Assembly: GCA_025800105.1 (NCBI GenBank)
Contig: JAOXSG010000671.1
Location: forward strand, 1-45,838
Length of the DNA stretch: 45,838 nt
Direction: 5' to 3'
Origin: Cohaesibacter sp.
GTDB taxonomy: Bacteria > Pseudomonadota > Alphaproteobacteria > Rhizobiales > Cohaesibacteraceae
Part shown: positions 1-8,851 of the stretch, one piece after another
Layout of the letters: the number at the start of each line of letters is the position of its first letter
Numbering within the stretch: position 1 is the first letter of the stretch
Notes under the pieces: model-generated
Databases searched by the model: none
What the model was told of the DNA's origin: nothing
The model's input: only the letters and a program-made list of their open reading frames with translations
Made by a program: the position numbers and the translations under genes

Positions 1-891
1 AGTGTCCAAACCGATTTGCAGCATCTTCTCAGACCCGGACGCACTGTCCTGCCAGATCTGCTCAATGTCCATCACCCCGTAAAAACCGCTGGACAAGTCC
101 AGCCCGGATAGATCAACACTTATATTATCAGCAGCGACAACACCCTTTTGTGGCATGGGTGGCACCGGGTTTGTGCCCACATGCACCATAGCCTCTTTGA
201 CATAGACCACCTTCCCAGACGGGGCTGAATTGTAAAGGCCGACATAGAGCAAAAGTGCGCAGCTATTGCCTTGCACCAGAGGGGCAGAGCTAACGATTTC
301 TATCTTGGTCTCAAGGCTGGCTGACAGGCCCGTGACAAACCAACGGCCCGAACCAAAATTAGAAATGGTCCCCGGCCCGGACAGGATATTGATTTGCCCG
401 TCCACAAAGGCACCTGTATTAAAGTCATATATGCCCAGAGTGAGGCCATCGCCAGAGCCGCCTTTTAAAGTCAGCTCAGCGCGGACCCGCTCGGCCACGC
501 CGGTAAAGGACAGCTTTGAATATTTGTAAGGGCCGCTGGCTGTTTTCTCAATTCGGTAAAAGCCATCATCAAGCGTGACACTATTGCTCAAAGCTTGGGA
601 GCTGATCCGCAAATCAGGATCAATCAGTTGCTCCACTTCCCGCCAGACCAAAAGCCCCTTATCGGTCAGTCTTGGTTGGTTTGGAGCAAACTCTTTAATG
701 CGGCCCACCCCATCAAGCACCCATGCGGTGCTGGGGCGGGAGCAGACAAGCAGCTCTGATAAGCTGGTTTCCTGCCCGCCTAAAGCGGCGCGATTGTTAA
801 CAAAATCAAACTGAAGGAGAGACGTGGAATCGATCCATGAAGAATTGTGACCCCATAGAGTAAATCCTGCATTCAAACGAAAACCAAACAT
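1..891 (-). CDS. Phage tail fibre/collar-like protein, partial (C-terminus beyond window)
   Basis: I translated this frame by hand from the ATG at 891-889; it stays open for 297 codons to the first base of the window, so the end of the gene is missing. The start reads MFGFRLNAGFTLWGHNSSW. The rest alternates aromatic and glycine/serine-rich beta segments, including GGSGDGLTLGIYDF and SGRWFVTGLS, as in carbohydrate-binding or jelly-roll modules of tail fibres. It is the last visible gene of the leftward late operon, after the endolysin, where receptor-binding proteins often sit. The upstream GGTGG is a modest ribosome binding site. I recognise no specific family; fibre or adsorption is inferred from position and composition. 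Confidence 0.6.
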   Translation of the reverse strand, partial: MFGFRLNAGFTLWGHNSSWIDSTSLLQFDFVNNRAALGGQETSLSELLVCSRPSTAWVLDGVGRIKEFAPNQPRLTDKGLLVWREVEQLIDPDLRISSQALSNSVTLDDGFYRIEKTASGPYKYSKLSFTGVAERVRAELTLKGGSGDGLTLGIYDFNTGAFVDGQINILSGPGTISNFGSGRWFVTGLSASLETKIEIVSSAPLVQGNSCALLLYVGLYNSAPSGKVVYVKEAMVHVGTNPVPPMPQKGVVAADNISVDLSGLDLSSGFYGVMDIEQIWQDSASGSEKMLQIGLDT

Positions 892-958
892 CACTTAAAC
901 CACCATACGTAAATATCGTGGGGCAAATGGTCCCACGATATTTGGAGTGGTTGAAAAG

Positions 959-1708
959 TCAGGCCTCGTCTTTGGAGACAACCCCATCGGAATCAACAAT
1001 GGGCAAGTTTTCGAACCCCACATTTCCGCTAATTCTGCGATTATTTGGATAGTGATAGGACATAACACGATCCAAACTAAATGGCTTGATGGTGACTGCA
1101 TTGCCTTGGTTTCCACCAAGCACCATTAAATTGCCAAAGGTATCACGGCCAACTACAAAACCAACATGACCGTAAGGCCCGCTCTTTTTACCGCGATAGA
1201 ACACCACAACCGCCCCGACACAAGGACCGGCTAGCCGTTGCCCCCAATCTTGCCAGTAATAGGATTTTGCTCCCGCCGAACGCGTGGAGCGAATCCCGCA
1301 TTCTTCCAGCACACCACCAACAAAACCTGCACACCAAGGCGTTTCATCGTCAGTGAAGGGCATACGGATCTTTTGCCACCATTCCAGAATTTTCGGATTG
1401 TGCCTGTTTCCGCGATATTCTTTCAAACCCAAATAGGAACGCCCAACCTGCAACCAAATTGGCTCATCCTTATCAGCTTCCTGTTTTTGATAGGTCTTGC
1501 GACCAGCCGTCACAGCATCCACACGACCATCAAACAATGCCGCCTTGGTCAGCGGACCAATATAAGAACGCGCGCGATACCCAATAGACTTCTTGAACTT
1601 GATAATGGCTTGGCGCGATTGAGGCCCCCAAATGCCATCAATTTTGCCATAATAAAATCCTTTGGCTTTTAGCGCCTTCTGAAGCCGTTTCACTTCCTGC
1701 TTTGTCAT
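959..1708 (-). CDS. Endolysin: peptidoglycan-binding domain plus TIGR02594-type cysteine amidase
   Basis: A 249-aa modular lysin. Residues 1-60 form a PG_binding_1 repeat (VKRLQKALKAKGFYYGKIDG, then WGPQSRQAI). Residues 85-205 resemble the TIGR02594/CHAP-like cysteine peptidase family: PWCAGFV carries the likely nucleophile Cys126 and GHVGFVVG the likely His181. Such enzymes cut the peptide or amide bonds of murein at host lysis. There is no signal peptide, so release would need a holin; no holin gene is visible nearby and it may lie beyond the left edge. The gene sits between the DUF2793 protein and the fibre-like gene. A virion-associated hydrolase is an alternative, but the two-domain build favours a lysin. 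Confidence 0.85.
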   Translation of the reverse strand: MTKQEVKRLQKALKAKGFYYGKIDGIWGPQSRQAIIKFKKSIGYRARSYIGPLTKAALFDGRVDAVTAGRKTYQKQEADKDEPIWLQVGRSYLGLKEYRGNRHNPKILEWWQKIRMPFTDDETPWCAGFVGGVLEECGIRSTRSAGAKSYYWQDWGQRLAGPCVGAVVVFYRGKKSGPYGHVGFVVGRDTFGNLMVLGGNQGNAVTIKPFSLDRVMSYHYPNNRRISGNVGFENLPIVDSDGVVSKDEA

Positions 1709-1777
1709 AAAAAACCCCCATGTTGAAAATGTCCAACATGAGGATAGAAGCGATAGGAATCTGGTTGATTTCTTGTA

Positions 1778-2587
1778 CTAGCTTACAACAGTCGCGTCTG
1801 TTGATCGCCTCCAACTTCCACCATCCGAAAATGCCATCACTGCACCACCGGAAGCGTCATAGACATAGACAACAGCCGCTGATCCCACACTTGCAGGATC
1901 AGGAAGACCAGCAACAGAATATTGCTTCAGCTTCAAAGCAGCCCCCAATTCAGTCACACCAGAATCACGATGAATGGTCATTGCCTGATGCCAATTAGAC
2001 CCGTCTGCGCTAACCTTGAATTCGAAGTTATCAGAGCCAGTCAATCCAATTTCAGCACGCCCGGACCAGTTGATTTGAAAAAGAAAGGAACCCGTATCAC
2101 CAGACGCATTCTTATTGACCTTCACTTGATGACCGGCACCCGCATGATTGAAGAGACTGGCCTCAGAGCTAACAGACAACCGGTTGGTATCATCCGCTGT
2201 TGTCTGCACTCCAATATGCGTGGCATTCTGTAAGGCCTTGACCTCACCACCGGCAACAATCCAGCTATCATCCTTCCAGGCATAAAGCTTGTCATCAGCT
2301 TCAACAAAAGCCACCCAACCATTATTGGCCGCAAAGAAAGTCCAAGCCCCATCCTGATAAGCTGCAATCTGATTATCTTTACCAGCCCAAGCACCAGTTG
2401 CACCAGATGCCACAATATACCGATCACCACTTGTCGGATTGGATGGCGCGCTTGTCTGAGTGATGGATTTAACGCAGAGCTGCACCAGGGCATCCAACAT
2501 TCTCAAGGCTTCATTGTGGGTTACGTGTTTCTGATCTTGAGAAGCTGCGATATAGGGCATTTTTAGCAAATCTGTATCAGCCATCAA
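1778..2587 (-). CDS. DUF2793 phage tail-tip protein
   Basis: 269 aa. The N-terminal part (residues 10-115) matches DUF2793: PYIAASQDQKHVTHNEALR, then a stretch with GDRYIVASGATGAW, a WAGKDNQIAAYQDGAW segment and a W-rich end. DUF2793 proteins are found in alphaproteobacterial GTA-like phages beside the host-contact genes. The C-terminal half is a beta-rich module (FEFKVSADGSNWHQAMTI) of the kind seen in fibre head domains. It follows the spike base gene by 12 bases, so it is probably part of the adsorption apparatus. The first residues MMADTD offer two adjacent starts; the difference is trivial. The biochemical function of DUF2793 is unknown to me. Confidence 0.8.
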   Translation of the reverse strand: MMADTDLLKMPYIAASQDQKHVTHNEALRMLDALVQLCVKSITQTSAPSNPTSGDRYIVASGATGAWAGKDNQIAAYQDGAWTFFAANNGWVAFVEADDKLYAWKDDSWIVAGGEVKALQNATHIGVQTTADDTNRLSVSSEASLFNHAGAGHQVKVNKNASGDTGSFLFQINWSGRAEIGLTGSDNFEFKVSADGSNWHQAMTIHRDSGVTELGAALKLKQYSVAGLPDPASVGSAAVVYVYDASGGAVMAFSDGGSWRRSTDATVVS

Positions 2588-2599
2588 TCAAAGCTCCTT

Positions 2600-2857
2600 T
2601 TACCAAACACCAACAATGCCGGTTGCAGTGGTGCCGGTTGCCTTGATTTTCTTAACACGTATCGGCATCCAGCCCATCGCGTTCTCAAAGGTCAACTCTT
2701 TGCCCGACGCCATTTCAACAACCACATCACCTGCACCACCAACCCAAAAAGCACGACAAGTTGTTGTCAAATTCACACTGTCAGAGGGTGTAATTTCTTC
2801 ACCATTCCAACCCGGACTTTCAAGACTGGACCGGTAAAGCTCAAATTCATCAGCCAT
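2600..2857 (-). CDS. Spike base protein, RCAP_Rcc01079-like family
   Basis: 85 aa with a short beta pattern ending in RVKKIKATGTTATGIVGVW. This pattern (ITPSD, a CRAFWVGGAGDVVVEM core, then ATGTTAT) is that of the small spike-base family named after Rhodobacter capsulatus Rcc01079, which forms the attachment point of GTA head spikes or fibres. It sits between the megatron baseplate gene and the DUF2793 gene, consistent with a structural adaptor for host contact. The family call is from memory of its pattern and not from a search. Confidence 0.75.
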   Translation of the reverse strand: MADEFELYRSSLESPGWNGEEITPSDSVNLTTTCRAFWVGGAGDVVVEMASGKELTFENAMGWMPIRVKKIKATGTTATGIVGVW

Positions 2858-2914
2858 AATTTCACCTCACAAAAGATTGAGGCTTTAACTTAGACTCTGT
2901 TTCCATTCGGTGGA

Positions 2915-5900
2915 TTAGTCAGGCACCCAATTGGCACAAAGGGCAGATCCGCGGCCAACCAAAGCTGACATTTGGTAAACCTTGATTTTGTAAGGCACTG
3001 TTTCCCCGCCTAAATCAGAAATCCGCTCAGCCTGACTATAGACTGCACTGGTTTCTGTTACAGCGATGGTACGCTTGACCTCTCCACCAAGGGTCAAAAT
3101 ATCCATCTCATAGCTTTCACGATCTTCCCCAAGCGGCACTTGGTATAGCGCCCAGCTATCACCATCCTGCCTGGTACGCCTTATCCAACTAATCAAATGA
3201 TCCCCATTGCTCTCTATTTTCCATTTGGGATGAACAGGTGAAAAGGGGCGCAAACCCCGACCGCTAAAGGTATGTTGTTGCGTCGTAAAAGAGTCAGAAC
3301 CGATGACCTCACCGGAAGGCCCATAGCGCCAATAATAGGATTTTCTCAAATCACCAAGGCTCATATCCACTTGAGCAACACCCTCTGCCAAATAGACAAT
3401 AGCAGCACCAGCGGCAACAATATCCATTATTGCACTTTCCGTACCAAGCTGACCACGCAGCAACCGGCTTAAGCGATATTGATTTGTTCCAATCAGCTCA
3501 ATCTTTCCCGCCTGAAAGACTTCCCATTGGCCAAAGCTATTCTGAATGGCAAAAGAATTTGCACCGGCAAATAAGTCCAGATCCTCAACCGCGAGCAAAG
3601 ACCCGCTATAAATTTCGATATCCAATTGGTTCCCATGATCAAACACACCAACCGGGCCCACACCAAAACCAGTCAAACTTTCGCCGATTATGGCAGACCC
3701 GGCCACGACTACATTTTCTTGCCAGCCACTTTCATTTTGAGACCGCAGCATAAGTGCCTTCCCCGGCCACGGATCAGCAGCCAACGCCACATAGCCCGCT
3801 TTGGCATCATGACCACTCTTGAGCATCGGCAGATCAAGGAAACGCCCAATCACCTTTGTCACTCTGTTATTACTGACACCATTCGTCAGGCTGTAATCAG
3901 ACCCGGAGATAGCGAATTGTGCGTCAATGAATGCGCTGGCCTTACATTCACGTCCTTCTCCATCATCGATGGAAGTCAAACGCAAATCCCGCGCACCATC
4001 TCCATAATCCAGTTTGATTACATCCCCCGGCATCAATGCCAGTCTTGAAGGCATAAGCGTAAAAGAACCATTCTCCCGTGCCGCCCAAATATCACTTAAG
4101 AGATAATCCGCAATGGACCGGGCCCGCGCTTCATCCAACACTATAGGCAGCTGACTTTCACTAATTCCAGATGATCCAACAAAATGAGCCTGCGCTTCTG
4201 CCGTTGAGGTCTGATAAGCTCGATTGGCATTTATGAATCTCAAGCGCACAGCCTTTGGCAATTCGCTTTCTTGCGCTCTGGTCAGGATTGCCAGTTCGCC
4301 TGTTTCTTCTCCATGACGATCAAGCAAAGCATCCTGATCAATATCAGAAAGCACCGGCAGAGCTTTGCGAGAAATTGCCCGAACCTCACCGGCATTTTCA
4401 ACCAGATCAAACCCGAAAGCCAAAGCCAATGGGGACCAAGCATCACGCAAGGACATCGTGTTATCAATCACATAACCATCACACGCCCCATAAGCCTGAT
4501 CAAAATCATGATCCGTAAACCCGTAATCTTCTGAGATATGGCGCATCAAATCCGGCATATAGACCAGCCCGACGCGAGAAGACAACCAGTGACCATATTG
4601 CCAATTCGCAGCATCAGCCCAAGCATTGCCATCCAAAGGCCAGGAAGGGAATGGCCGCGCATCCCATGACCAAATATGAATGGCGTCAGGATTGACCATA
4701 AAGCCACCATAGACGGTCGATACCGGATTATTTGTCCCATCGGCCCAATAATCAATCACGGCCTGCAAGGCTCTGTGCTGTTGCACATCGTCACGCGCAC
4801 CACTGGAAAAATAAGGCAGTGCACTTTCAGATGATTTAGGATCATAAAAGACATTAGGTTGATTGGCACCAAGATCAAGCGCAGGGCATCCAAGCTCAGT
4901 AAACCATATTGGTTTTGACTGCGCCGCCCATGCCGTTGCACCAGATTGCCGCACACCGGCAGGCCGGTCATGATGGCTATTCAGCCACCAATTTTTGATA
5001 TCTTTCTGACGATAGATCCAGTCTTCACCATGAGCACCATCAAAAATAGCCGTTCGAGACTGCGCCGCCCGTGCAGCGGAATCCGCATAATACCAGTCAT
5101 AATATTCACCGCCTTCAATATTGGCTTGTAAATAGTCCAACTCATAGGGCGTGACATGCCCTTTCTCGCTATCATAATCCAGATGGTCACGCCCTCGCCG
5201 CCAGTCAGACAAGGGAAGATAATTATCAATGCCAATAAAGTCGATATTTGCATCCGACCATAGGGGGTCCATATTGAAAATAACATCACCAGAGCCATCC
5301 CCCGGCCTATGGGAATGATATTCAGACCAGTCAGCCGCATAACCAAGCTTTGTGCCTGCCCCGACAATTGAGCGCACATCAGCGGCCAAGATCTTCAGCC
5401 CGGAAACAAAGGGATATGAGGTCGCACCATCCCGCACTTGCGTCAAAGCCACCATCTCTGAGCCAATACAGAAAGAAGCAACACCCCCAGCAGCCTTGGC
5501 TAAGCTGGCCATATGAAGAATGAAACGCCGATAACTCCATTCATTCGGCCCGCTATAACTGATAGCCTCTCCAGCCACAGAGAAATGACCCGCAGAACAA
5601 GACCCAAGAAACGCACTCACCTGACTAGCAGCCGCAGCACTCTTGTCTGGACTACCCGCCTGCCCCGGTGCTGGATGACAGGTAATACGCCCGCGCCATG
5701 GAAAAGCCGCCTGTCTCACCCTGCCATATGGATCAATCAGGCTATTATCAGACGCAATATCACCCATGATAAAAGGATACAGCATCACGTCATAACCGCG
5801 TGCCTTCAAATCTTGGATAGCATGAATTACCGACTTGTCAGATGGGCTCCCCCCATAAGCAGGTTTGCTTTCACCATCGATCTGGATTTGCGTTACCAGA

Positions 5901-6877
5901 GCCGCAGTATCGCGTGTGAGGCCCGAAACAGACCAATTATAAGGAGCCGTATTCTTGCCCTTTATTTCAACCTTGGGCGCAATCTTACATTCACCCACTC
6001 TTAAATCATCAAAAAACCAACTCACCACCAGACAAACTGATTTAACGTTGGGTATGATGGCTTTCATTTGATCCAGCGACACGTTCCAATCAGAAACCCC
6101 TTGCTTTTGGTGCATATTTTCATAGGTTTCCCCGATCACTTCCCCAGAAGTTGATTTTTGCTGTTTTTTGAGAATGCCTGGTTCATACCCAAACTCAGTA
6201 GATCCTGGTATCAGATTCACACCCGCAATATCCCTTTCCAACTCTCTTACGGGAGAGGGGCGAACAATCTCAAAAGTCAATTGCGGTATTCTGTTACCAA
6301 ATTTTGATAACTCCATCCGTTCGAAAACAATGTAGCTTAACCCGCGATAAGCCGGTACATTTCCAGCTCCTTCAACACTTTCAATCAAGCTATCTGGGAT
6401 TTGATCGTCAGCCCCATGATAAAAGCGGAAAGTATAGGCGGACATGTCAAGTTCCTTGCCATCAGCCCATATACGATTAAGAAACCCAACGGGCCCTTCG
6501 CAAATGCCAATAGCAAAATTGGCATAATAGCTATAGGTGGTTGTCGTGGCCTTTGATCCACCCCCCCCTTTACCGCCAGCACTTTGCGTAGACGTGGTTT
6601 TGACTTCTTCCAACGTAGTGGCCCAGATGATTTCTCCGCCAATCCGCACCCGGCCATAGGCACGCTTGATCGCATTGCCCTCAGTAGAACTGGTCACATC
6701 CAGCGCATCCAGACGCGGCCCTTCAAAATTCTGATCACGCCCCCCGGAAAACAAAGCTGTATCAATCATTTTGCCGCCAACTGTAGCAGCCGTTGTAAGC
6801 AAGGCGGTCCCAATCGCACCAAGCCCCGTACTGGAAGCAAGAGCCGTTGCAGCCGCAGTCAAAACCAGAGTTGCCAT
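2915..6877 (-). CDS. Baseplate multidomain 'megatron' protein (RcGTA g15-like; GTA TIM barrel and phage-tail_3)
   Basis: About 1320 aa, the tip/hub protein of GTA-like siphophage tails, which combines a glycoside-hydrolase-like TIM barrel with tail-hub domains. The N-terminus is an alanine/glycine-rich hydrophobic stretch (MATLVLTAAATALASSTGLG). The TIM-barrel region (roughly residues 420-730) includes FCIGSEMVALTQVRDG, IDFIGIDNYLPL and KPIWFTELGCPALDLGANQ, hallmarks of the GTA_TIM family. The second half carries hub-like domains. I chose the ATG at 6877 because it follows the stop of the peptidase gene by 4 bases; longer readings to 6922 run 41 bases into that gene. It is the last of the g12-g15 set. 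It may degrade surface glycan during DNA delivery, which is inferred from the family. Confidence 0.93.
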   Translation of the reverse strand: MATLVLTAAATALASSTGLGAIGTALLTTAATVGGKMIDTALFSGGRDQNFEGPRLDALDVTSSTEGNAIKRAYGRVRIGGEIIWATTLEEVKTTSTQSAGGKGGGGSKATTTTYSYYANFAIGICEGPVGFLNRIWADGKELDMSAYTFRFYHGADDQIPDSLIESVEGAGNVPAYRGLSYIVFERMELSKFGNRIPQLTFEIVRPSPVRELERDIAGVNLIPGSTEFGYEPGILKKQQKSTSGEVIGETYENMHQKQGVSDWNVSLDQMKAIIPNVKSVCLVVSWFFDDLRVGECKIAPKVEIKGKNTAPYNWSVSGLTRDTAALVTQIQIDGESKPAYGGSPSDKSVIHAIQDLKARGYDVMLYPFIMGDIASDNSLIDPYGRVRQAAFPWRGRITCHPAPGQAGSPDKSAAAASQVSAFLGSCSAGHFSVAGEAISYSGPNEWSYRRFILHMASLAKAAGGVASFCIGSEMVALTQVRDGATSYPFVSGLKILAADVRSIVGAGTKLGYAADWSEYHSHRPGDGSGDVIFNMDPLWSDANIDFIGIDNYLPLSDWRRGRDHLDYDSEKGHVTPYELDYLQANIEGGEYYDWYYADSAARAAQSRTAIFDGAHGEDWIYRQKDIKNWWLNSHHDRPAGVRQSGATAWAAQSKPIWFTELGCPALDLGANQPNVFYDPKSSESALPYFSSGARDDVQQHRALQAVIDYWADGTNNPVSTVYGGFMVNPDAIHIWSWDARPFPSWPLDGNAWADAANWQYGHWLSSRVGLVYMPDLMRHISEDYGFTDHDFDQAYGACDGYVIDNTMSLRDAWSPLALAFGFDLVENAGEVRAISRKALPVLSDIDQDALLDRHGEETGELAILTRAQESELPKAVRLRFINANRAYQTSTAEAQAHFVGSSGISESQLPIVLDEARARSIADYLLSDIWAARENGSFTLMPSRLALMPGDVIKLDYGDGARDLRLTSIDDGEGRECKASAFIDAQFAISGSDYSLTNGVSNNRVTKVIGRFLDLPMLKSGHDAKAGYVALAADPWPGKALMLRSQNESGWQENVVVAGSAIIGESLTGFGVGPVGVFDHGNQLDIEIYSGSLLAVEDLDLFAGANSFAIQNSFGQWEVFQAGKIELIGTNQYRLSRLLRGQLGTESAIMDIVAAGAAIVYLAEGVAQVDMSLGDLRKSYYWRYGPSGEVIGSDSFTTQQHTFSGRGLRPFSPVHPKWKIESNGDHLISWIRRTRQDGDSWALYQVPLGEDRESYEMDILTLGGEVKRTIAVTETSAVYSQAERISDLGGETVPYKIKVYQMSALVGRGSALCANWVPD

Positions 6878-6881
6878 CTCT

Positions 6882-7325
6882 TTAGCCTTTCGGATTTTCA
6901 GGGAAACGAAAAGCAGCAACAATCATGCGCCGCCATTGGTCAGACAAAGTGACCTCAATCACGCCTTTTTTCTCATAGGCATGAATGAAACGATCAGGCC
7001 CGGTTATGATTCCAAGATGCTTGGCACTTTGCGCACCCTTCCAGCGAATGGCAAAAACATCACCCGGCCCCATATCAGCAATCGCAATTTCATCCAGATA
7101 GGTTTGACCGGCTATCAAAAGGCTTTCCGCATTGGCAGTATCTCCCCAATCGGGGCTATAAGCCGGAACCCGTGCCGCCTCAAATCCATAAAGCTCACGC
7201 CAGATCCCGCGCACCAAACCCAAGCAATCGCAACCAACGCCTTTCACGCTGGCTTGATGGTGATAGGGCGTACCAAGCCAACTACGCGCAAATTCAATAA
7301 TGATATCGCCTTCAATATTGGTCAT
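6882..7325 (-). CDS. Phage cell-wall peptidase, NlpC/P60 family (RcGTA g14-like)
   Basis: 147 aa from the ATG at 7325, which overlaps the upstream gene by 14 bases. Residues 12-40 (FARSWLGTPYHHQASV, then GCDCLGL) contain the NlpC/P60 catalytic cysteine in CDCLGL; a histidine follows in the KHLGIITG/FIHAY region. This is the TIGR02219 type found next to DUF2163 and DUF2460 genes in GTA-like tails. In RcGTA the homologue is a baseplate peptidase thought to open murein for DNA entry. An upstream in-frame methionine at 7355 would overlap more and is less likely. Confidence 0.9.
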   Translation of the reverse strand: MTNIEGDIIIEFARSWLGTPYHHQASVKGVGCDCLGLVRGIWRELYGFEAARVPAYSPDWGDTANAESLLIAGQTYLDEIAIADMGPGDVFAIRWKGAQSAKHLGIITGPDRFIHAYEKKGVIEVTLSDQWRRMIVAAFRFPENPKG

Positions 7326-8211
7326 AGCGAATATTCCCGGCTTTATCATCATCATCAGATGATGGGTAAGTTGTCACAAAATCATTGCCCGGCATGTGCG
7401 GAAAGCCCCGGAAATTCACACCATTGCTGAATTTCTTCACACAGGTAGCAAAGCGCTTGTCACAGCCAGCAATCAAATCCAGCCCATCACCAATAGCCAC
7501 CGGCTTCAACAAGGGAGACCACAGCCCAACAGAGACAATCCCGCTGGTGACTTGGTGCGATTGCAGCATGTAGGAAAGACCTGAATTTTCGCCACTGGTA
7601 AAAGTCAGAGTGCCGCGATTAAACCAACCGGCTTCAAAATTTTCAGCGCCATTGACAATCAGCGCCTGACCGCCGCTAAAACCCGCCACAGTCACAGACG
7701 CACGAAAGGCCGGATCGTTAGCATTCACACCACATCGACCATCACCAAACTGCGCATCACAACCAGACTGGAAAACACGACCTTGCGCTTGCTGCAAATC
7801 CGCAGCCAATCCACGCACTTCAGCACCGAAATAGGTTTCCCCACGGCTGATGTCACCAAGCCGCCCCTTGCGCATCAAAAGCCTTTGTTTTGGATCAGAC
7901 CAATTCACCCGCCATATCTCGACACCAGCCCCATCATAAAGGCCCGCAGCAATGTCAATTTCTCTGATCGAGGCTGAAGAAAGAGCCCCGGATACATCCA
8001 GATTATCGACAGAAAGACCTAAGCTGGATTGAATTTCCGATGCTGAAAAACCGCTATCAGCCTCATAACTGATACCATCAAAACCAACAGCAACATCATG
8101 ATCAGTGAAGCCCATGGCAACATTATCACGGCGCGTCAGCTTCCAGCACCAACAAAGAGTGGTTGCCCCGCTATTGAGATGATCTTGCATCCCATCTGGT
8201 AACTGCCTCAT
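7312..8211 (-). CDS. DUF2163 baseplate hub protein (RcGTA g13-like)
   Basis: 299 aa from the ATG at 8211, whose first bases overlap the stop of the DUF2460 gene as ATGA, a sign of coupled translation. The start LCWCWKLTRRDNVAMGFTDH is typical of DUF2163/phage_BR0599 proteins, as are the conserved cysteines near residues 170-180 (FQSGCDAQFGDGRCGVN) and 250-260 (GCDKRF, TCVKKF) and the FPHMPGND ending. These proteins form the baseplate hub with the megatron in RcGTA; several of the cysteines bind an iron-sulfur cluster in the RcGTA structure as I recall it. Order g12-g13-g14-g15 is exactly kept here. Confidence 0.9.
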   Translation of the reverse strand: MRQLPDGMQDHLNSGATTLCWCWKLTRRDNVAMGFTDHDVAVGFDGISYEADSGFSASEIQSSLGLSVDNLDVSGALSSASIREIDIAAGLYDGAGVEIWRVNWSDPKQRLLMRKGRLGDISRGETYFGAEVRGLAADLQQAQGRVFQSGCDAQFGDGRCGVNANDPAFRASVTVAGFSGGQALIVNGAENFEAGWFNRGTLTFTSGENSGLSYMLQSHQVTSGIVSVGLWSPLLKPVAIGDGLDLIAGCDKRFATCVKKFSNGVNFRGFPHMPGNDFVTTYPSSDDDDKAGNIRYDQY

Positions 8212-8837
8212 GACAACAACTCCAAAATTGGAATATTGGGAACTGATATCAACTTGTGATTTTCCCAAATAAAAGGCAGCTTGTCCGTATCAAATCGAAC
8301 TGGAATATAAAATTCAAAACCAGCAGTCACCCTGACACCGGATGCAGGGGCACTGGTCAGTGTCACCAATCCGCTTGAATGATCAACACTGAATGCCATT
8401 TGCGTCAACTCCACCCCATCGACAGCAATTTTGACCGTATCGCTCTTGGGTTTTCTGATTGGACGACGATATGGGGCATGATTGCCATAGCTCTTGGTCA
8501 ACTGAAACACTGTTAGCGACCCATTGCCCGTTCCTATTTCTTGATCAAGAGCACTGGGAGATCCTAAAATTTTGCATGATTTACTGTCCAATGGATCGCA
8601 AAACAGAAATCCCGTCAGGCGTCCGCGCACATCTTCAAAAAAGACGGTGACCTCTTCCGCCTCTTCGATGTCACGAACGCCTGTCCCGACATCCCAGGAC
8701 CGCCGCGAGTTTGCCCATTGCTGGTTGCGCTCTTCCCGGCCAGATCCAGCTTCAACAACTTGTGTCCGCCTCTCAGGACCACCCGTAGCCCCAAAGCCAA
8801 TCTTGAGCGGAAAGACAATATCCAGAAATGCAGTCAT
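8208..8837 (-). CDS. DUF2460 / TIGR02217 distal tail protein (RcGTA g12-like)
   Basis: 209 aa. The beginning (FLDIVFPLKIGFGATGGPER) and the GREERNQQWANSRRSWDVG segment are the family signature, followed by a beta-sandwich with KSYGN and ending near PFIWENHKL. In RcGTA this is the distal tail protein that ends the tube and starts the baseplate. It is 14 bases downstream of the tape measure gene and coupled by ATGA to the next gene, so the four baseplate genes form one translational block. Confidence 0.92.
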   Translation of the reverse strand: MTAFLDIVFPLKIGFGATGGPERRTQVVEAGSGREERNQQWANSRRSWDVGTGVRDIEEAEEVTVFFEDVRGRLTGFLFCDPLDSKSCKILGSPSALDQEIGTGNGSLTVFQLTKSYGNHAPYRRPIRKPKSDTVKIAVDGVELTQMAFSVDHSSGLVTLTSAPASGVRVTAGFEFYIPVRFDTDKLPFIWENHKLISVPNIPILELLS

Positions 8838-8851
8838 AGCCCTTCACTTCC

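Noticed and set aside
3272-6004. Several rightward frames of 60-163 codons inside the megatron gene
   Set aside because: Antisense shadows with no start signals and atypical composition.
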